Shown one piece after another: positions 50,288 to 59,793 of a DNA stretch of 64,000 nucleotides. Position 1 is the stretch's first letter. The number at the start of each line of letters is the position of its first letter. Position numbers and translations under genes: made by a program. The notes under the pieces were generated by a model, which searched no databases, was not told the DNA's origin, and saw nothing but the letters and a program-made list of their open reading frames with translations. Source of the stretch: CBDFGE01 sp965247055 (GTDB lineage: Bacteria; Chloroflexota; Dehalococcoidia; Lucifugimonadales; JAGWBF01); the NCBI GenBank assembly GCA_965247055.1, contig CBDFGE010000003.1, forward strand, positions 1-64,000, in the 5' to 3' direction.

Positions 50288-51418
50288 ATGATAGACATAG
50301 ACAGGCTGCTGCAAACCGTCGTCCAGGCGGGTGCCTCGGACGTTCACCTGGCGGTGTCCAGCCCGCCCGTTGCCCGGGTCAATGGGGCCCTGAAGATGGT
50401 GCAGGGTGAGGGGAAGCTGACCCAGCGGGACCTGGAGGAGATCCTTCAGTCCATCATCACACGGGAGCACTGGGAGACGTTCCAGCGGGACAAGGAGCTT
50501 GACTTTTCCTACGGGCGGCCCGAACTGGCACGCTTCAGGGTCAATGCCTGTTACCAGCGGGGCACCATCAGCCTCTCCCTCAGGATACTTCCCGCCGAGG
50601 TGCCGTCGGCCGCGCAGCTCGGCCTTCCTGACGTATGTCTGGAGCTGGTGGGCCAGCGCCGGGGGCTCGTGCTGGTGGCGGGGGCCACCGGCAGTGGGAA
50701 GTCCACCACCCTGGCGGCGATGATCAATCACCTGAACGAGACCGCCAGTTGCCGCATCATCACTCTGGAAGACCCCATTGAGTACGTCCACCAGAACAAG
50801 CAGTCCATGATCATACAGCGCGAGATAGGTGGCGACACTCACTCCTTCAATGAGTCCCTCCGCAGGGCCCTGAGACAGGACCCGGACGTGATCATGGTGG
50901 GCGAACTCCGTGACCTGGAGAGCGTCTCTCTGGCGGTAACTGCCGCCGAGACGGGCCACCTGGTCCTCGGGACCCTGCACACCAATGGGGCCGTGGAGAG
51001 TATCGAGCGGCTGGTGGGCATCTTCCCCGCGGAGCAGCAGGACCAGGTGCAGTTTCAGCTTAGCATCGGCTTTACCGGGGTGATATTTCAGCCCCTCTTA
51101 CCCAGGGCGCAAGGGGTCGGGAGGATCGCCGCCTTCGAGGTAATGATAGGGACGCCCGCGATAAGGAACCTCATCCGTCAGAACCAGATCACCCAGATCA
51201 AGTCTTACATGTTCATGGGCGCCGAGTACGGTATGCAGACCGTCGAGCAGGCGTTAGCGGACCTGGTTCACAAGGGGTTGGTACGGAAGGATGACGCCTT
51301 CACCAGGGCCCCCGACGCGGCCACCCTGGAGAAGCTGCTGCAGCTTCAGGGAGCAAACCTTGCGGCCGAGTCCCGGCCCGCACCCACTACGGCCTTCGGA
51401 ACCAGGACTATCTCCTGA
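50288..51418 (+). CDS. pilT: Type IV pilus retraction ATPase PilT-like
   Basis: Hexameric secretion-superfamily ATPase of 376 residues that powers pilus retraction. ATG at 50288 follows AAGGGA and the TATAAT box. Motifs: N-terminal SDVHLAVSSPPVARVNG, Walker A GATGSGKST (132-140), Asp box ITLEDPIEYVH, Walker B ALRQDPDVIMVGELRD and the His box TGHLVLGTLHTN; AIRNLIRQNQ is the PilT-specific C-terminal region. No pilin or other pilus gene is in the window, so it is detached from any pil operon here. Confidence 0.93.
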   Translation: MIDIDRLLQTVVQAGASDVHLAVSSPPVARVNGALKMVQGEGKLTQRDLEEILQSIITREHWETFQRDKELDFSYGRPELARFRVNACYQRGTISLSLRILPAEVPSAAQLGLPDVCLELVGQRRGLVLVAGATGSGKSTTLAAMINHLNETASCRIITLEDPIEYVHQNKQSMIIQREIGGDTHSFNESLRRALRQDPDVIMVGELRDLESVSLAVTAAETGHLVLGTLHTNGAVESIERLVGIFPAEQQDQVQFQLSIGFTGVIFQPLLPRAQGVGRIAAFEVMIGTPAIRNLIRQNQITQIKSYMFMGAEYGMQTVEQALADLVHKGLVRKDDAFTRAPDAATLEKLLQLQGANLAAESRPAPTTAFGTRTIS

Positions 51419-51537
51419 GCGGAGGCATGGCAGATGCACACACCGGTTGCGGGTCTTGCCGGACCCGGCCTGGGCACCTGCCGCCCTTTCGTTTCGGAAA
51501 GGCGATGCTAGCTATTCCAATGGGCCCGGCTATGTTG

Positions 51538-51543
51538 TATAAT
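51538..51543 (+). promoter_or_regulatory. -10 box of the radical SAM gene
   Basis: TATAAT about 130 bases upstream of the ATG. A TTCCAA 17 bases before it is a poor -35. Confidence 0.4.
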
Positions 51544-51674
51544 TGGGCGGCCGGAAGATTGTACCGGTTCCTGTGTGGTGTTCGGCGAGGGGGCAGTCTC
51601 TCAGTACCACTGGCTCCGGTACACACCGGCACGGTCCTCTAACGAGTCTTCGGGGGTCTGGAGGTCTAGGTAAT

Positions 51675-53441
51675 ATGTCCAGCATCAAACGAGTGCTGCT
51701 CGTACAGCCCGAGTCGGAGGGTGGCAACTTCGAGTACGTCGCCATTCCCCGACAGGGTATGCTCTTCCTCTCGGCTGCGCTGAAGCAATGGAAGGGGCCA
51801 TACCTGTACGACACGGAGATATGGTTTGAGCACCGGAGTGGCAGAGTCGACCCGGATGCCGACTTCGACGGGGTGGACATCCTGATGATCACCTGCCTCA
51901 TCAATGAAGCGCCCAGGGCCTATGAGATCGGCAGGCTCGCCAAGCTACACCATCCGGATATGGTGACCGTGGGCGGCGGCCCACAGATGAGCCCCCTGGC
52001 CGAGGAGGCCATGCAAGAGGGCAGCTTTGACGTGGTAGTGAACAGGGAGGGGGAGGACATCATAGGGGAGCTTTCCGACGTGCTCCTGACCTATAAGGGC
52101 TCCGGCCGCGACAGCGCCTTGATGAAAGTCCCGGGAATATCCTTTATGAAGGATGGACATCTGGTGCAGACCCCCAGGACGGGTGTGATCGCCCCCGACT
52201 TTGTGGAGCTGCCGGATTTCCGCGCCATCCGCGACCTCACGCCCCAGAATCCCATGGCGGGCGGGGTGCTGGAGACAGTACGCGGCTGTACCGAGAAGTG
52301 TACCTACTGCCAGGTGATCCAACAGTTCCTTGGGTACCGCCTGGTCCGGAGGCAGACCGAGCTAAAGCGGCTGCGCCAGCTAAGGCAGCTGGCCGCCGAC
52401 GGGCTGATCCACACCTCGCAAAATGGGCGATTTAGCGTCTTTATCTCCGACGACCTCCATCCCCCTCCGCTCCGGGCCACCAAATATCGCAACGAGCGCC
52501 TGGAGAGGCTGAAGGGCTGGCGCGGGCACACGGAAGACATGTACATGATATGCCAGACCAGGTCTGAGATCGGGCAGGACCCGGAGCTGGCCAGCGCCCT
52601 CCACGAGGCAGGCATAAGGATGCTTTACATCGGCGTTGAATCCGACAACGCCGAGAACCTCAAGGCGGTGCGCAAGCGCCAGGACCCGGGCCAGGTGCAC
52701 CAGGACCTGGTCCAGCTGAACCAGCTTGGGTTTACTTTAGTCGCCATGACGATAATTGGCCTGCCCTATGATACCGAAGAGGGCATCATGCGCATGGCCG
52801 ATTGGGTTACCAAGATCAGCAAGTATCAGACTGCCAACCTTCTAACCCCGCTGCCGGCCACCTCCAACTGGACCGACCTGACCCCTCTCGACGCGGATGG
52901 CGAGATACTGCCTCAAGGGAAGATACGCCCCTACGAACTCTACACCGGCCGCCAGTTGGTGTACCTGGACAAGCGCTGGACTATGGAAGAGTCCAGGAAC
53001 CTGTTCGACAGGTATCAAGCAAGGCTGAATCCGGTTGATAAGCTGTATGGACGTATCTTCCAGATGCTCAAGGCTGGACAGTCCAGGCAGTCTAACATTG
53101 TCAAGGAGGCCAGCGGGACCATCTCCGTCCGGATCGGCGAGTTCAGCGAGGTTCTACGCACCCTTTCTGATTCCTCCAAAGAGTTGCCCGAGGCCATCGG
53201 CGCTCGCATGCACGAGATGACCGAAGCCCTGGGACGATATCAGGCCCAGTTGGCTGCCACGGGCAAAGAGCTTCCCGAGGTCATATCGAATCGCATAAAC
53301 GAGGCAAGCGAGGCGCTCAGCCGCTACCGGCTACAGATATCCAATACAGGTCGGGAGATAAGCGAGACGGTCTCGTCCCGCATCAACGAGGTAGCCGAAG
53401 CCTTGACGATGCTATCCGCCCCCCCGAGGAAGCCCGTCTAG
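51675..53441 (+). CDS. B12-binding-domain radical SAM protein with a C-terminal helical repeat tail
   Basis: 588 residues. The N-terminus (RVLLVQPESEGGNFEYVAIP, then PDMVTVGGGPQMSP) is a B12-binding-like Rossmann domain. The radical SAM motif is CTEKCTYC (C205, C209, C212), followed by VFISDDLHPPP, MLYIGVESDN and TIIGLPYDTEEG. Conserved domains end near residue 465. The last ~120 residues are helical with three similar blocks (RIGEFSEVLRTLSDSSKELP, RMHEMTEALGRYQAQLAATG, RINEASEALSRYRLQISNTG, RINEVAEALT). Reaction unknown. ATG at 51675 has GGAGG upstream. Confidence 0.88.
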   Translation: MSSIKRVLLVQPESEGGNFEYVAIPRQGMLFLSAALKQWKGPYLYDTEIWFEHRSGRVDPDADFDGVDILMITCLINEAPRAYEIGRLAKLHHPDMVTVGGGPQMSPLAEEAMQEGSFDVVVNREGEDIIGELSDVLLTYKGSGRDSALMKVPGISFMKDGHLVQTPRTGVIAPDFVELPDFRAIRDLTPQNPMAGGVLETVRGCTEKCTYCQVIQQFLGYRLVRRQTELKRLRQLRQLAADGLIHTSQNGRFSVFISDDLHPPPLRATKYRNERLERLKGWRGHTEDMYMICQTRSEIGQDPELASALHEAGIRMLYIGVESDNAENLKAVRKRQDPGQVHQDLVQLNQLGFTLVAMTIIGLPYDTEEGIMRMADWVTKISKYQTANLLTPLPATSNWTDLTPLDADGEILPQGKIRPYELYTGRQLVYLDKRWTMEESRNLFDRYQARLNPVDKLYGRIFQMLKAGQSRQSNIVKEASGTISVRIGEFSEVLRTLSDSSKELPEAIGARMHEMTEALGRYQAQLAATGKELPEVISNRINEASEALSRYRLQISNTGREISETVSSRINEVAEALTMLSAPPRKPV

Positions 53442-53587
53442 GTGGCCACGGGCCGGATAAGGGCGTGGGCCTTCCCGCCCCGGCCAGCGGCTCCAACCGG
53501 CGAAGTAGACGAGGAGAGCCCTCGCTTCAGCGTTTGTCGCCTCGCCCCACCTATACAGTCCCCGGAGACTTGTGAGAGAAACCAGGG

Positions 53588-54832
53588 ATGAACACGCGGG
53601 TATTCGTCACAGGTATGGGCATAGTCAGTCCGCTCGGACTTGACGTGGCCTCAACCTGGGAAGCGCTGGTCGATGGCGTATCGGGGGTCGACTACATAAC
53701 CGCCTTCGATCTGGACGGCTTCGAGACCAGGATCGCGGCAGAGGTCAAGGGCTTTGAGCCGACAGACTTCCTGGAGAGGAAGGAAGCCCGGCGCATGGAC
53801 CGCTTTGCCCAGCTGGCGGCCGTCGCGGCCCGGGAGGCGCGGGGCCAGGCGGAGATCAGGCCCGAGACCTTGGACCCCTACCGGACTGCCGCGATCGTGG
53901 GCAGCGGGATAGGCGGGATACTTACCCTGTCCCAGCAATACGATGTGCTGAAAGAAAAGGGCCCGCGCCGCGTAACCCCCTTTCTGATACCTATGATGCT
54001 GGCGGACATGGGCTCCGCCCAGGTGTCGATGCTGGCTGGGGCCACAGGCCCCAACTTCTGCCCCGTGTCCTCCTGCTCCAGCGGCGCCGATGCCATAGGC
54101 CAAGGGTGGGAGATGATCCGCAGGGACGAAGTGGATATCGTCATCGCCGGCGGGGGCGAGGCGCCCATCTGCCCCATCGCCGTCGCAGGCTTCAACTCCA
54201 TGCGCGCCCTGTCGAGGCACAACGGAGACCCGAAGACGGCCAGCCGTCCCTTCGACGCCAAGCGAGACGGATTCGTCATCGGCGAGGGGGCGGCCATCCT
54301 TATCCTGGAGGGGCACGAGAGCATGACACGCCGGGGGGGCCGTCCGCTGGCGGAGCTGTTGGGCTACGCCGCCACCTCCGATGCTTACCACCTTACGGAA
54401 CCCTCCCCCGACGGCCAGAGGGCCGCCAAGGCCATGACGCTGGCGATGCGAAAAGCGGGGGTAAGGCCCGAAGAGATCGACTACATCAATGCCCACGGCA
54501 CCTCAACTCCCCTTAACGATAGACAGGAGACTCGGGCCATAAAATCGGCCCTGGGGGAGGACGCGCATCGGGTGGCCATTAGCTCCACCAAGTCCATGAC
54601 GGGACATCTGCTGGGAGCCGGTGGGGCCCTGGAGGCAGCGGCCTGCGTCCTGGCCATTCAAAACGGGGTCATTCCGCCCACGTTGAACCTGGAGAACCCG
54701 GACCCCGACTGCGACCTGGACTATACCCCCTGCAAGGCCCGCCCCCACCGGATCAACACAGCCATGAGCAACTCCTTCGGATTTGGCGGGCACAACTCCG
54801 TGCTCATCTTCAGGTCTACGGCCCAGCTCTAG
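53588..54832 (+). CDS. fabF: 3-Oxoacyl-[ACP] synthase II (FabF-type)
   Basis: Beta-ketoacyl synthase of fatty-acid elongation, 414 residues. The Cys163 nucleophile is in FCPVSSCSSGADAIG (usual context VxTACATG), the two His in INAHGTSTPLND and KSMTGHLLGAGG. Ends NSFGFGGHNSVLIF. It starts a close-packed plus-strand run with recJ, nfi and prfB. No acpP or fabD is present in the window. Confidence 0.95.
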   Translation: MNTRVFVTGMGIVSPLGLDVASTWEALVDGVSGVDYITAFDLDGFETRIAAEVKGFEPTDFLERKEARRMDRFAQLAAVAAREARGQAEIRPETLDPYRTAAIVGSGIGGILTLSQQYDVLKEKGPRRVTPFLIPMMLADMGSAQVSMLAGATGPNFCPVSSCSSGADAIGQGWEMIRRDEVDIVIAGGGEAPICPIAVAGFNSMRALSRHNGDPKTASRPFDAKRDGFVIGEGAAILILEGHESMTRRGGRPLAELLGYAATSDAYHLTEPSPDGQRAAKAMTLAMRKAGVRPEEIDYINAHGTSTPLNDRQETRAIKSALGEDAHRVAISSTKSMTGHLLGAGGALEAAACVLAIQNGVIPPTLNLENPDPDCDLDYTPCKARPHRINTAMSNSFGFGGHNSVLIFRSTAQL

Positions 54833-54848
54833 TCTGGAGGAGGAAGCG

Positions 54849-56570
54849 GTGGTGGGGGATGTGGCGGCCCGGAGGGAGTGGAGACTCTCTACTCCGTGGC
54901 CGGGGGGCCCGACCGGGGCCGAACCCTCCAACTTCGGACCGCCCTGGGGACACCTGCCACCGGTCATCGCTCGGGTACTTGCCAATCGGGGCGTCGCGAC
55001 CGAGTCCCAGTTGCATTCGTTCCTGAACCCTCCTCTCCACGACCCCAACCTGCTTCCGGGCGTAGATGACGCCTGCCGCCGGCTCCACGCCGCCATCAAC
55101 GATGGGGAGACCGTCGGTGTCTTCGGCGACTTTGACGTAGACGGCGTCACCGCCACGGCTCTGTTGGCCCAGGGACTGGAAGACCTTGGCGCCAGGGTCA
55201 TCCCCTACATCCCCGACCGCATGGCCGAGGGGCACGGCCCCAACCGGCCGGCGCTCCTGGACCTGAGTCGACGAGGCGCTTCCGTACTCGTGACCGTAGA
55301 CTGCGGAATTACATCCAATAAAGAGATGGTGCTGGCCCATGAGCTTGGGATGGACGTCATAATCACGGACCACCACGAACCGCCGGAACTGCTGCCTCCC
55401 GCGCTGGCGATCATCGACCCCAAGCTAGGTGGTTCGGACTATCCCTTCTCCGAGCTGTCGGGTGCTGGCCTGGCCTTCAAGCTCGTACAGGGCCTTTACG
55501 AAGGCCTGGGCAGAACTTGGCCTAGGAGCCTGCTGGAGCTCGCCGCCCTCAGCACGGTAGCCGACCTGGTGCCTCTGTCTGGGGAGAACAGGTACCTGGT
55601 CAGAGAGGGCCTGAAAGAGCTCGGCCGCAGCCGGCGGCTAGGACTCCTGGCCCTTTACCGGCGAGCCGGGGTGAGGGCCGCGGCCATAGACGCGGAGACC
55701 ATCTCCTTCATGATCGCCCCCCGCCTGAATGCCGCGGGAAGGCTGGAGCACGCCTCTACCAGCTACCGGCTCCTGCTGACCGATTCCCAGGATGAAGCGG
55801 AGGCCCTTTCGGCCAGGCTAGAGACCCTTAACCACGAGCGCCGGGAGCTGACTGAGGCGGCCTGGGAGAGGGCTCGGGAGGAGGTCCTGGCACAGCTCCC
55901 CCTTCCGCCCATCCTCTTGATCTGCCAAGAGGATCTTTCCCCGGGGATTGCGGGGCTGGTGGCCAGCAGACTGGTGGAGCAGTTCAGCCGGCCGGCCGTG
56001 GTGATGTCCCTGGTAGAGGGGACGGTGAGGGCCAGCGCCCGTACCGTTCCCGGGTTCCACCTGGTACAGGACGGCCTCTCCCGCTGTAGTGACCTGTTCG
56101 AGCGTTATGGCGGGCACGCTCAGGCAGCGGGATTTCACATGGAGCCGGGCAACCTGTCTGCCTTGAAAGAGCGGATGCTCCGGCTAGCCGAGCATACACT
56201 CGGACAACTGGACCTGAACCCCTGGCTCGACATAGACGCAGAGGTGCCAGTGTCGAGCCTAGTCGGCGAGACCTTTCGCTGGCTCAAAGAGCTGAAGCCC
56301 TTTGGGGTGGGAAACCCCGCTCCGACGTTCCTGACCCGGCGCCTCCAAGCGGTGGAGCGGCGCACCATGGGTGCGCAGGGCCAGCACCTCCGTTTGAAGC
56401 TCCGGGAAGGTAACGTCGTGTGGGATGCCGTGGCGTTCCGTCAGGCGGAGCAGTGGGTCCCCAACACACCCCTGCTGGACGTGGTCTACACTGTGGGCAC
56501 CAGCTGGCGTGGGGACCCAGAGGTGCTGGAGCTGAAGGTGCTGGACTTCCGGCCCTCCGCCGTAGCCTAG
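54849..56570 (+). CDS. recJ: Single-stranded-DNA-specific exonuclease RecJ
   Basis: 5'-3' ssDNA exonuclease for recombination and mismatch repair, about 573 residues. Chosen start GTG at 54849, since GGAGGAGG lies just upstream and the fabF stop 16 bases before; the true start could be the next GTG. DHH-domain motifs are GVFGDFDVDGVTATALL, VTVDCGITS, VIITDHHEPPE and SGAGLAFKLVQGL; the DHHA1 part has VRASARTVPGFHL and ERYGGHAQAAGFHM, and an OB-like C-terminus ends PEVLELKVLDF. Confidence 0.93.
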   Translation: MVGDVAARREWRLSTPWPGGPTGAEPSNFGPPWGHLPPVIARVLANRGVATESQLHSFLNPPLHDPNLLPGVDDACRRLHAAINDGETVGVFGDFDVDGVTATALLAQGLEDLGARVIPYIPDRMAEGHGPNRPALLDLSRRGASVLVTVDCGITSNKEMVLAHELGMDVIITDHHEPPELLPPALAIIDPKLGGSDYPFSELSGAGLAFKLVQGLYEGLGRTWPRSLLELAALSTVADLVPLSGENRYLVREGLKELGRSRRLGLLALYRRAGVRAAAIDAETISFMIAPRLNAAGRLEHASTSYRLLLTDSQDEAEALSARLETLNHERRELTEAAWERAREEVLAQLPLPPILLICQEDLSPGIAGLVASRLVEQFSRPAVVMSLVEGTVRASARTVPGFHLVQDGLSRCSDLFERYGGHAQAAGFHMEPGNLSALKERMLRLAEHTLGQLDLNPWLDIDAEVPVSSLVGETFRWLKELKPFGVGNPAPTFLTRRLQAVERRTMGAQGQHLRLKLREGNVVWDAVAFRQAEQWVPNTPLLDVVYTVGTSWRGDPEVLELKVLDFRPSAVA

Positions 56571-56621
56571 TCAGGCGAAACATAGCCCCGTCCCCTCATG
56601 CCCGGGCATACGGAGACCTGC

Positions 56622-56627
56622 TATAAT
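56622..56627 (+). promoter_or_regulatory. -10 box giving a near-leaderless nfi transcript
   Basis: TATAAT ends 9 bases before the nfi ATG, with no ribosome binding site in between. A possible internal promoter of the fabF-recJ-nfi-prfB run. Confidence 0.5.
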
Positions 56628-56636
56628 AATTGGACC

Positions 56637-57416
56637 ATGAACTTACGGAGCCTGCACGCCTGGGACGTAGGCGTCGAGGAGGCCAAGGCCCTTCAGCTGC
56701 GCCTTGCCCCTTTGGTCTCCAGTACCAGGGCGATTCCCGGCAACGTCCGGCATGTGGCCGGGCTGGACATCTCGCCTCCCCGCACCGATGGCGTGGTGAC
56801 GGCGAGCGCGGTGCTGCTGAGTTACCCGGAGCTGGAGCTTGAGGAGGTCCGGCTGGCCGAAGGGAAGCCCCATCTCCCATACATACCAGGTCTGCTCTCC
56901 TTCCGGGAGGCGCCGGTGCAGATAGCCGCCCTGGAGAAACTGGGGATTGTCCCCGACATCATCATCGCAGATGGGCAGGGTATGGCCCATCCCAGGCGAT
57001 TTGGCCTCGCATGCCACATAGGCCTGCTGACCGACCTCCCCACAATAGGATGCGCCAAGTCCAGGCTCATCGGTCGCCACGGGCCTCTGGGAGAGGAAGC
57101 GGGGTCCTGGGCCGAGCTGGTCCACCGGGGCGAGGTCATCGGGGCTGCCCTGAGGACACGTAAGGGAGTGAGTCCCGTGTACGTGTCCGTGGGCCACAAG
57201 GTGGACCTGGGCTCGGCGGTGGAGTGGGTACTGGCCTGCTGTAGGGGTCGGCGCCTACCCGAGACCACCAGGATGGCCCACCGCGCCGCGGCGGGCCATC
57301 TCAGGGCGGGACATTGGGACGGCATAGTGTATGGCCGAGCCGCAGACGGCCTCGCTGGGAACACCAGCCCGGAGGACGCGGTTCTCAGCACGATAACCAA
57401 GTCGAGAAAGGTGTAA
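56637..57416 (+). CDS. nfi: Endonuclease V
   Basis: Deaminated-DNA endonuclease that nicks near inosine, 259 residues. Active-site contexts are VRHVAGLDISPP (Asp), GLLSFREAPVQIAALEKL (Glu), DIIIADGQGMAHPRRFGLAC (Asp, wedge region), PTIGCAKSRLIG and SPVYVSVGHKVDL. The later PETTRMAHRAA is also conserved. The start ATG 56637 follows a TATAAT box, so initiation may be leaderless; the upstream in-frame ATG is not supported. Confidence 0.94.
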   Translation: MNLRSLHAWDVGVEEAKALQLRLAPLVSSTRAIPGNVRHVAGLDISPPRTDGVVTASAVLLSYPELELEEVRLAEGKPHLPYIPGLLSFREAPVQIAALEKLGIVPDIIIADGQGMAHPRRFGLACHIGLLTDLPTIGCAKSRLIGRHGPLGEEAGSWAELVHRGEVIGAALRTRKGVSPVYVSVGHKVDLGSAVEWVLACCRGRRLPETTRMAHRAAAGHLRAGHWDGIVYGRAADGLAGNTSPEDAVLSTITKSRKV

Positions 57417-57419
57417 CAG

Positions 57420-58527
57420 ATGCAAGAGTTGAAGAGCAAGCTGGCGGAGATGCGGGAGACGATCGAGACAGTGCTAGCACGTCTTTGACGTCCCAGGGAA
57501 AGAGGCTGAGGTCGCCAGGCGGGAGGACGAGGCCGCCCGACCCTCGTTCTGGGACGACGCGCAGATAGCCCAGGGGAAAATGCGGCAGCTGGCACGGCTC
57601 AAGGAGACTGTGGAGTTGTGGCGCGGACTGGCGAAGAGTACCGAGTCCCTCTTGGAGCTGATAGCCCTGGCGATGCAGGAGGGCGACAGCTCGCTGGAGG
57701 AACAGCTGCGGGAGGAGGTAAACGAGGTCTCCCGCGTCCTGGAACAGGAGGAGCTCCAGCTGACGCTCTCCGGCCCCTACGATGAGCGCCCTGCTATCCT
57801 CTCTGTACACTCGGGCGCCGGGGGAACGGAGTCTCAGGACTGGACCGGCATGCTGCTGCGGATGTACGTACGCTGGGCGGAAAACTCGGGCCGCACCAGT
57901 CAGATCCTGGACCTTTCCCCTGGAGAAGAGGCAGGCATCAAGAGCGTGACGCTGGAGGTAGCGGGACGCTACACCTATGGCTACCTGAAGGCGGAGCGGG
58001 GCGTTCACCGCCTGGTCAGGCTTTCCCCCTTCGACGCCAACCACCTGAGGCACACCTCCTTTGCCCTCGTGGAGGTGCTGCCGGCCGCCGAAGAGGACCC
58101 GGAGATCATCATAAGGCCCGACGACATCGCGGTAGATTTCTTCCGCTCCAGCGGACCGGGCGGCCAGAACGTACAGAAGGTGGCATCGGCGGTACGGGTC
58201 ACCCACCTGCCCACCGGCATCGTGGTCGCCTGCCAGAACGAGCGCTCCCAGCACCAGAACCGGGAGTTCGCCATGAAAATCCTGCGGGCCCGTCTCTTAG
58301 AAAGGTCGGTACAGGAAAGGGCTGAGCATGTTGCACGGCTCAAGGGGGAACACGTCTCCGCGGAGTGGGGAAACCAGATAAGAAGCTACGTCCTCCACCC
58401 GTACAGGCTGGTCAAAGACCATCGTACGGGCTGCCAGAGCACCAATCCCGACGCTGTGCTGGATGGCGGGCTGGACAAGTTCACCCGGGAGTACCTGATG
58501 TCCACGGTGGGAAGGGAGAGTGCCTAG
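57420..58527 (+). CDS. prfB: Peptide chain release factor 2 with programmed +1 frameshift
   Basis: Releases peptides at UGA and UAA. ATG at 57420; codons 1-22 read MQELKSKLAEMRETIETVLA RL, then CTT TGA C at 57483-57489: the in-frame UGA (57486-57488) is the autoregulatory stop, and a +1 slip to GAC continues DVPGKEAEVARREDEAARPS to 58527, 368 residues total. The codon-recognition motif SPF is in RLSPFDANHLRH, and the GGQ motif in SSGPGGQNVQKV. A strong Shine-Dalgarno-like element before the slip site is not evident. Its stop overlaps the converging ribBA end by 4 bases. Confidence 0.97.
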
Positions 58528-59729
58528 CAGGAGGGCAGGAAGTGGCCCATCACAGACCGCTTGGTGGAAAGGTAACCCCTGTTCTCGTCGTTGACCTGGG
58601 TCTCTATCGGCACTCGCTCTATCAGCTCCAGGCCGTAGCCGGCCAGGCCCACCAGTTTGCGCGGGCTGTTGGTCAGGAAGCGCATCTTCTTTACCCCCAG
58701 GTCGGCCAGGATCTGTGCCCCGATGTCGTAGTGGCGCAGGTCTGCCTCGAAACCCAGCTCCTCGTTCGCCTGCACGGTATCCATTCCGTTGTCCTGGAGA
58801 TGATAGGCCTTTATCTTGTTGTGCAGGCCGATTCCACGGCCCTCCTGCCGCATGTAAAGGAAGAGGCCCTTGCCGGCCTGGGCGATCATCTCCAGAGCTG
58901 CCTTGATCTGCTCTCCACAGTCGCACCGGGTACTTCCGAAGACATCGCCGGTAAGGCACTCGCTGTGAATCCTTACGAGTATAGGCTCGTCGGGGTGCCA
59001 GTCGCCCATGACCAGCGCCATGTGCTCTCCCGGTTCGATGGTGCTCTTGTAGGCGATGATCTGGAACTCGCCGTATACGGTGGGCAGGCGGGCTACCGCC
59101 ACCTTCTCTATGAGCCTTTCATGACGCCTTCGGTGGGCAATGATCTGGGATATGGCGATGATGTTGATGTTGTGCTCTCGAGAGATCTGCTCCAGGTCCG
59201 GCATGCGCGCCATGCTGCCGTCCTGGTTCAGGATCTCGCATACCACCCCAGCCGGATAGAGGCCGGCCATGCGGGCCAGGTCGACGGCGGCCTCGGTGTG
59301 GCCCGCACGCACAAGGACGCCCCCCTCACGGTAGCGCAGCGGAAAGATGTGGCCGGGGCGGGAGAAGTCCTCGAGCCGCGCATTGGGATCGAAAAGGGCC
59401 TTCACGGTGGCCGCCCGATCGTGAGCGGATATCCCGGTGGTGGTACCCTTGGTGTAGTCCACGGAAACGGTGAAGGCGGTGCCGTGTTTGGCGGTGTTGC
59501 AGCCATCGACCATCAAGGGGAGGTTCAACTCATCAAGCCTCTCGCCGATTATGGGCGTACAGAGGAGGCCCCGCGCATGGGTCGCCATAAAGTTGACCCC
59601 CTCGGGGGTCATCTTCTCGGCGGCCATCACGAGGTCGCCCTCGTTCTCCCGCTGCTCGTCGTCGACTACAATAAGGAACTTCCCCTGCCTGATGTCCTCC
59701 GTAGCCTCTTCCACGCTTGCTAGAGGCAT
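58524..59729 (-). CDS. ribBA: Bifunctional DHBP synthase / GTP cyclohydrolase II
   Basis: Makes 3,4-dihydroxy-2-butanone 4-phosphate (N-terminal half) and opens GTP to the pyrimidine (C-terminal half) for riboflavin synthesis, 401 residues. RibB motifs are VVDDEQRENEGDLVMAAEK (acidic cluster) and DRAATVKALFDP with FSRPGHIFPLRYREGGVLVR; RibA has RIHSECLTGDVFGSTRCDCG (zinc Cys) and MRQEGRGIGL. It is the last gene of ribD-ribE-ribBA on the minus strand. Confidence 0.96.
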   Translation of the reverse strand: MPLASVEEATEDIRQGKFLIVVDDEQRENEGDLVMAAEKMTPEGVNFMATHARGLLCTPIIGERLDELNLPLMVDGCNTAKHGTAFTVSVDYTKGTTTGISAHDRAATVKALFDPNARLEDFSRPGHIFPLRYREGGVLVRAGHTEAAVDLARMAGLYPAGVVCEILNQDGSMARMPDLEQISREHNINIIAISQIIAHRRRHERLIEKVAVARLPTVYGEFQIIAYKSTIEPGEHMALVMGDWHPDEPILVRIHSECLTGDVFGSTRCDCGEQIKAALEMIAQAGKGLFLYMRQEGRGIGLHNKIKAYHLQDNGMDTVQANEELGFEADLRHYDIGAQILADLGVKKMRFLTNSPRKLVGLAGYGLELIERVPIETQVNDENRGYLSTKRSVMGHFLPSC

Positions 59730-59793
59730 ATCTCCCTCTCCCTTGAACGGATTTCAACTTTGAGAGCCCGCCGGGGCTTGATCGATGCCCGCG

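Noticed and set aside
58365..59723. 452-codon plus-strand frame opposite ribBA
   Set aside because: Antisense shadow; ribBA motifs on the other strand are decisive.
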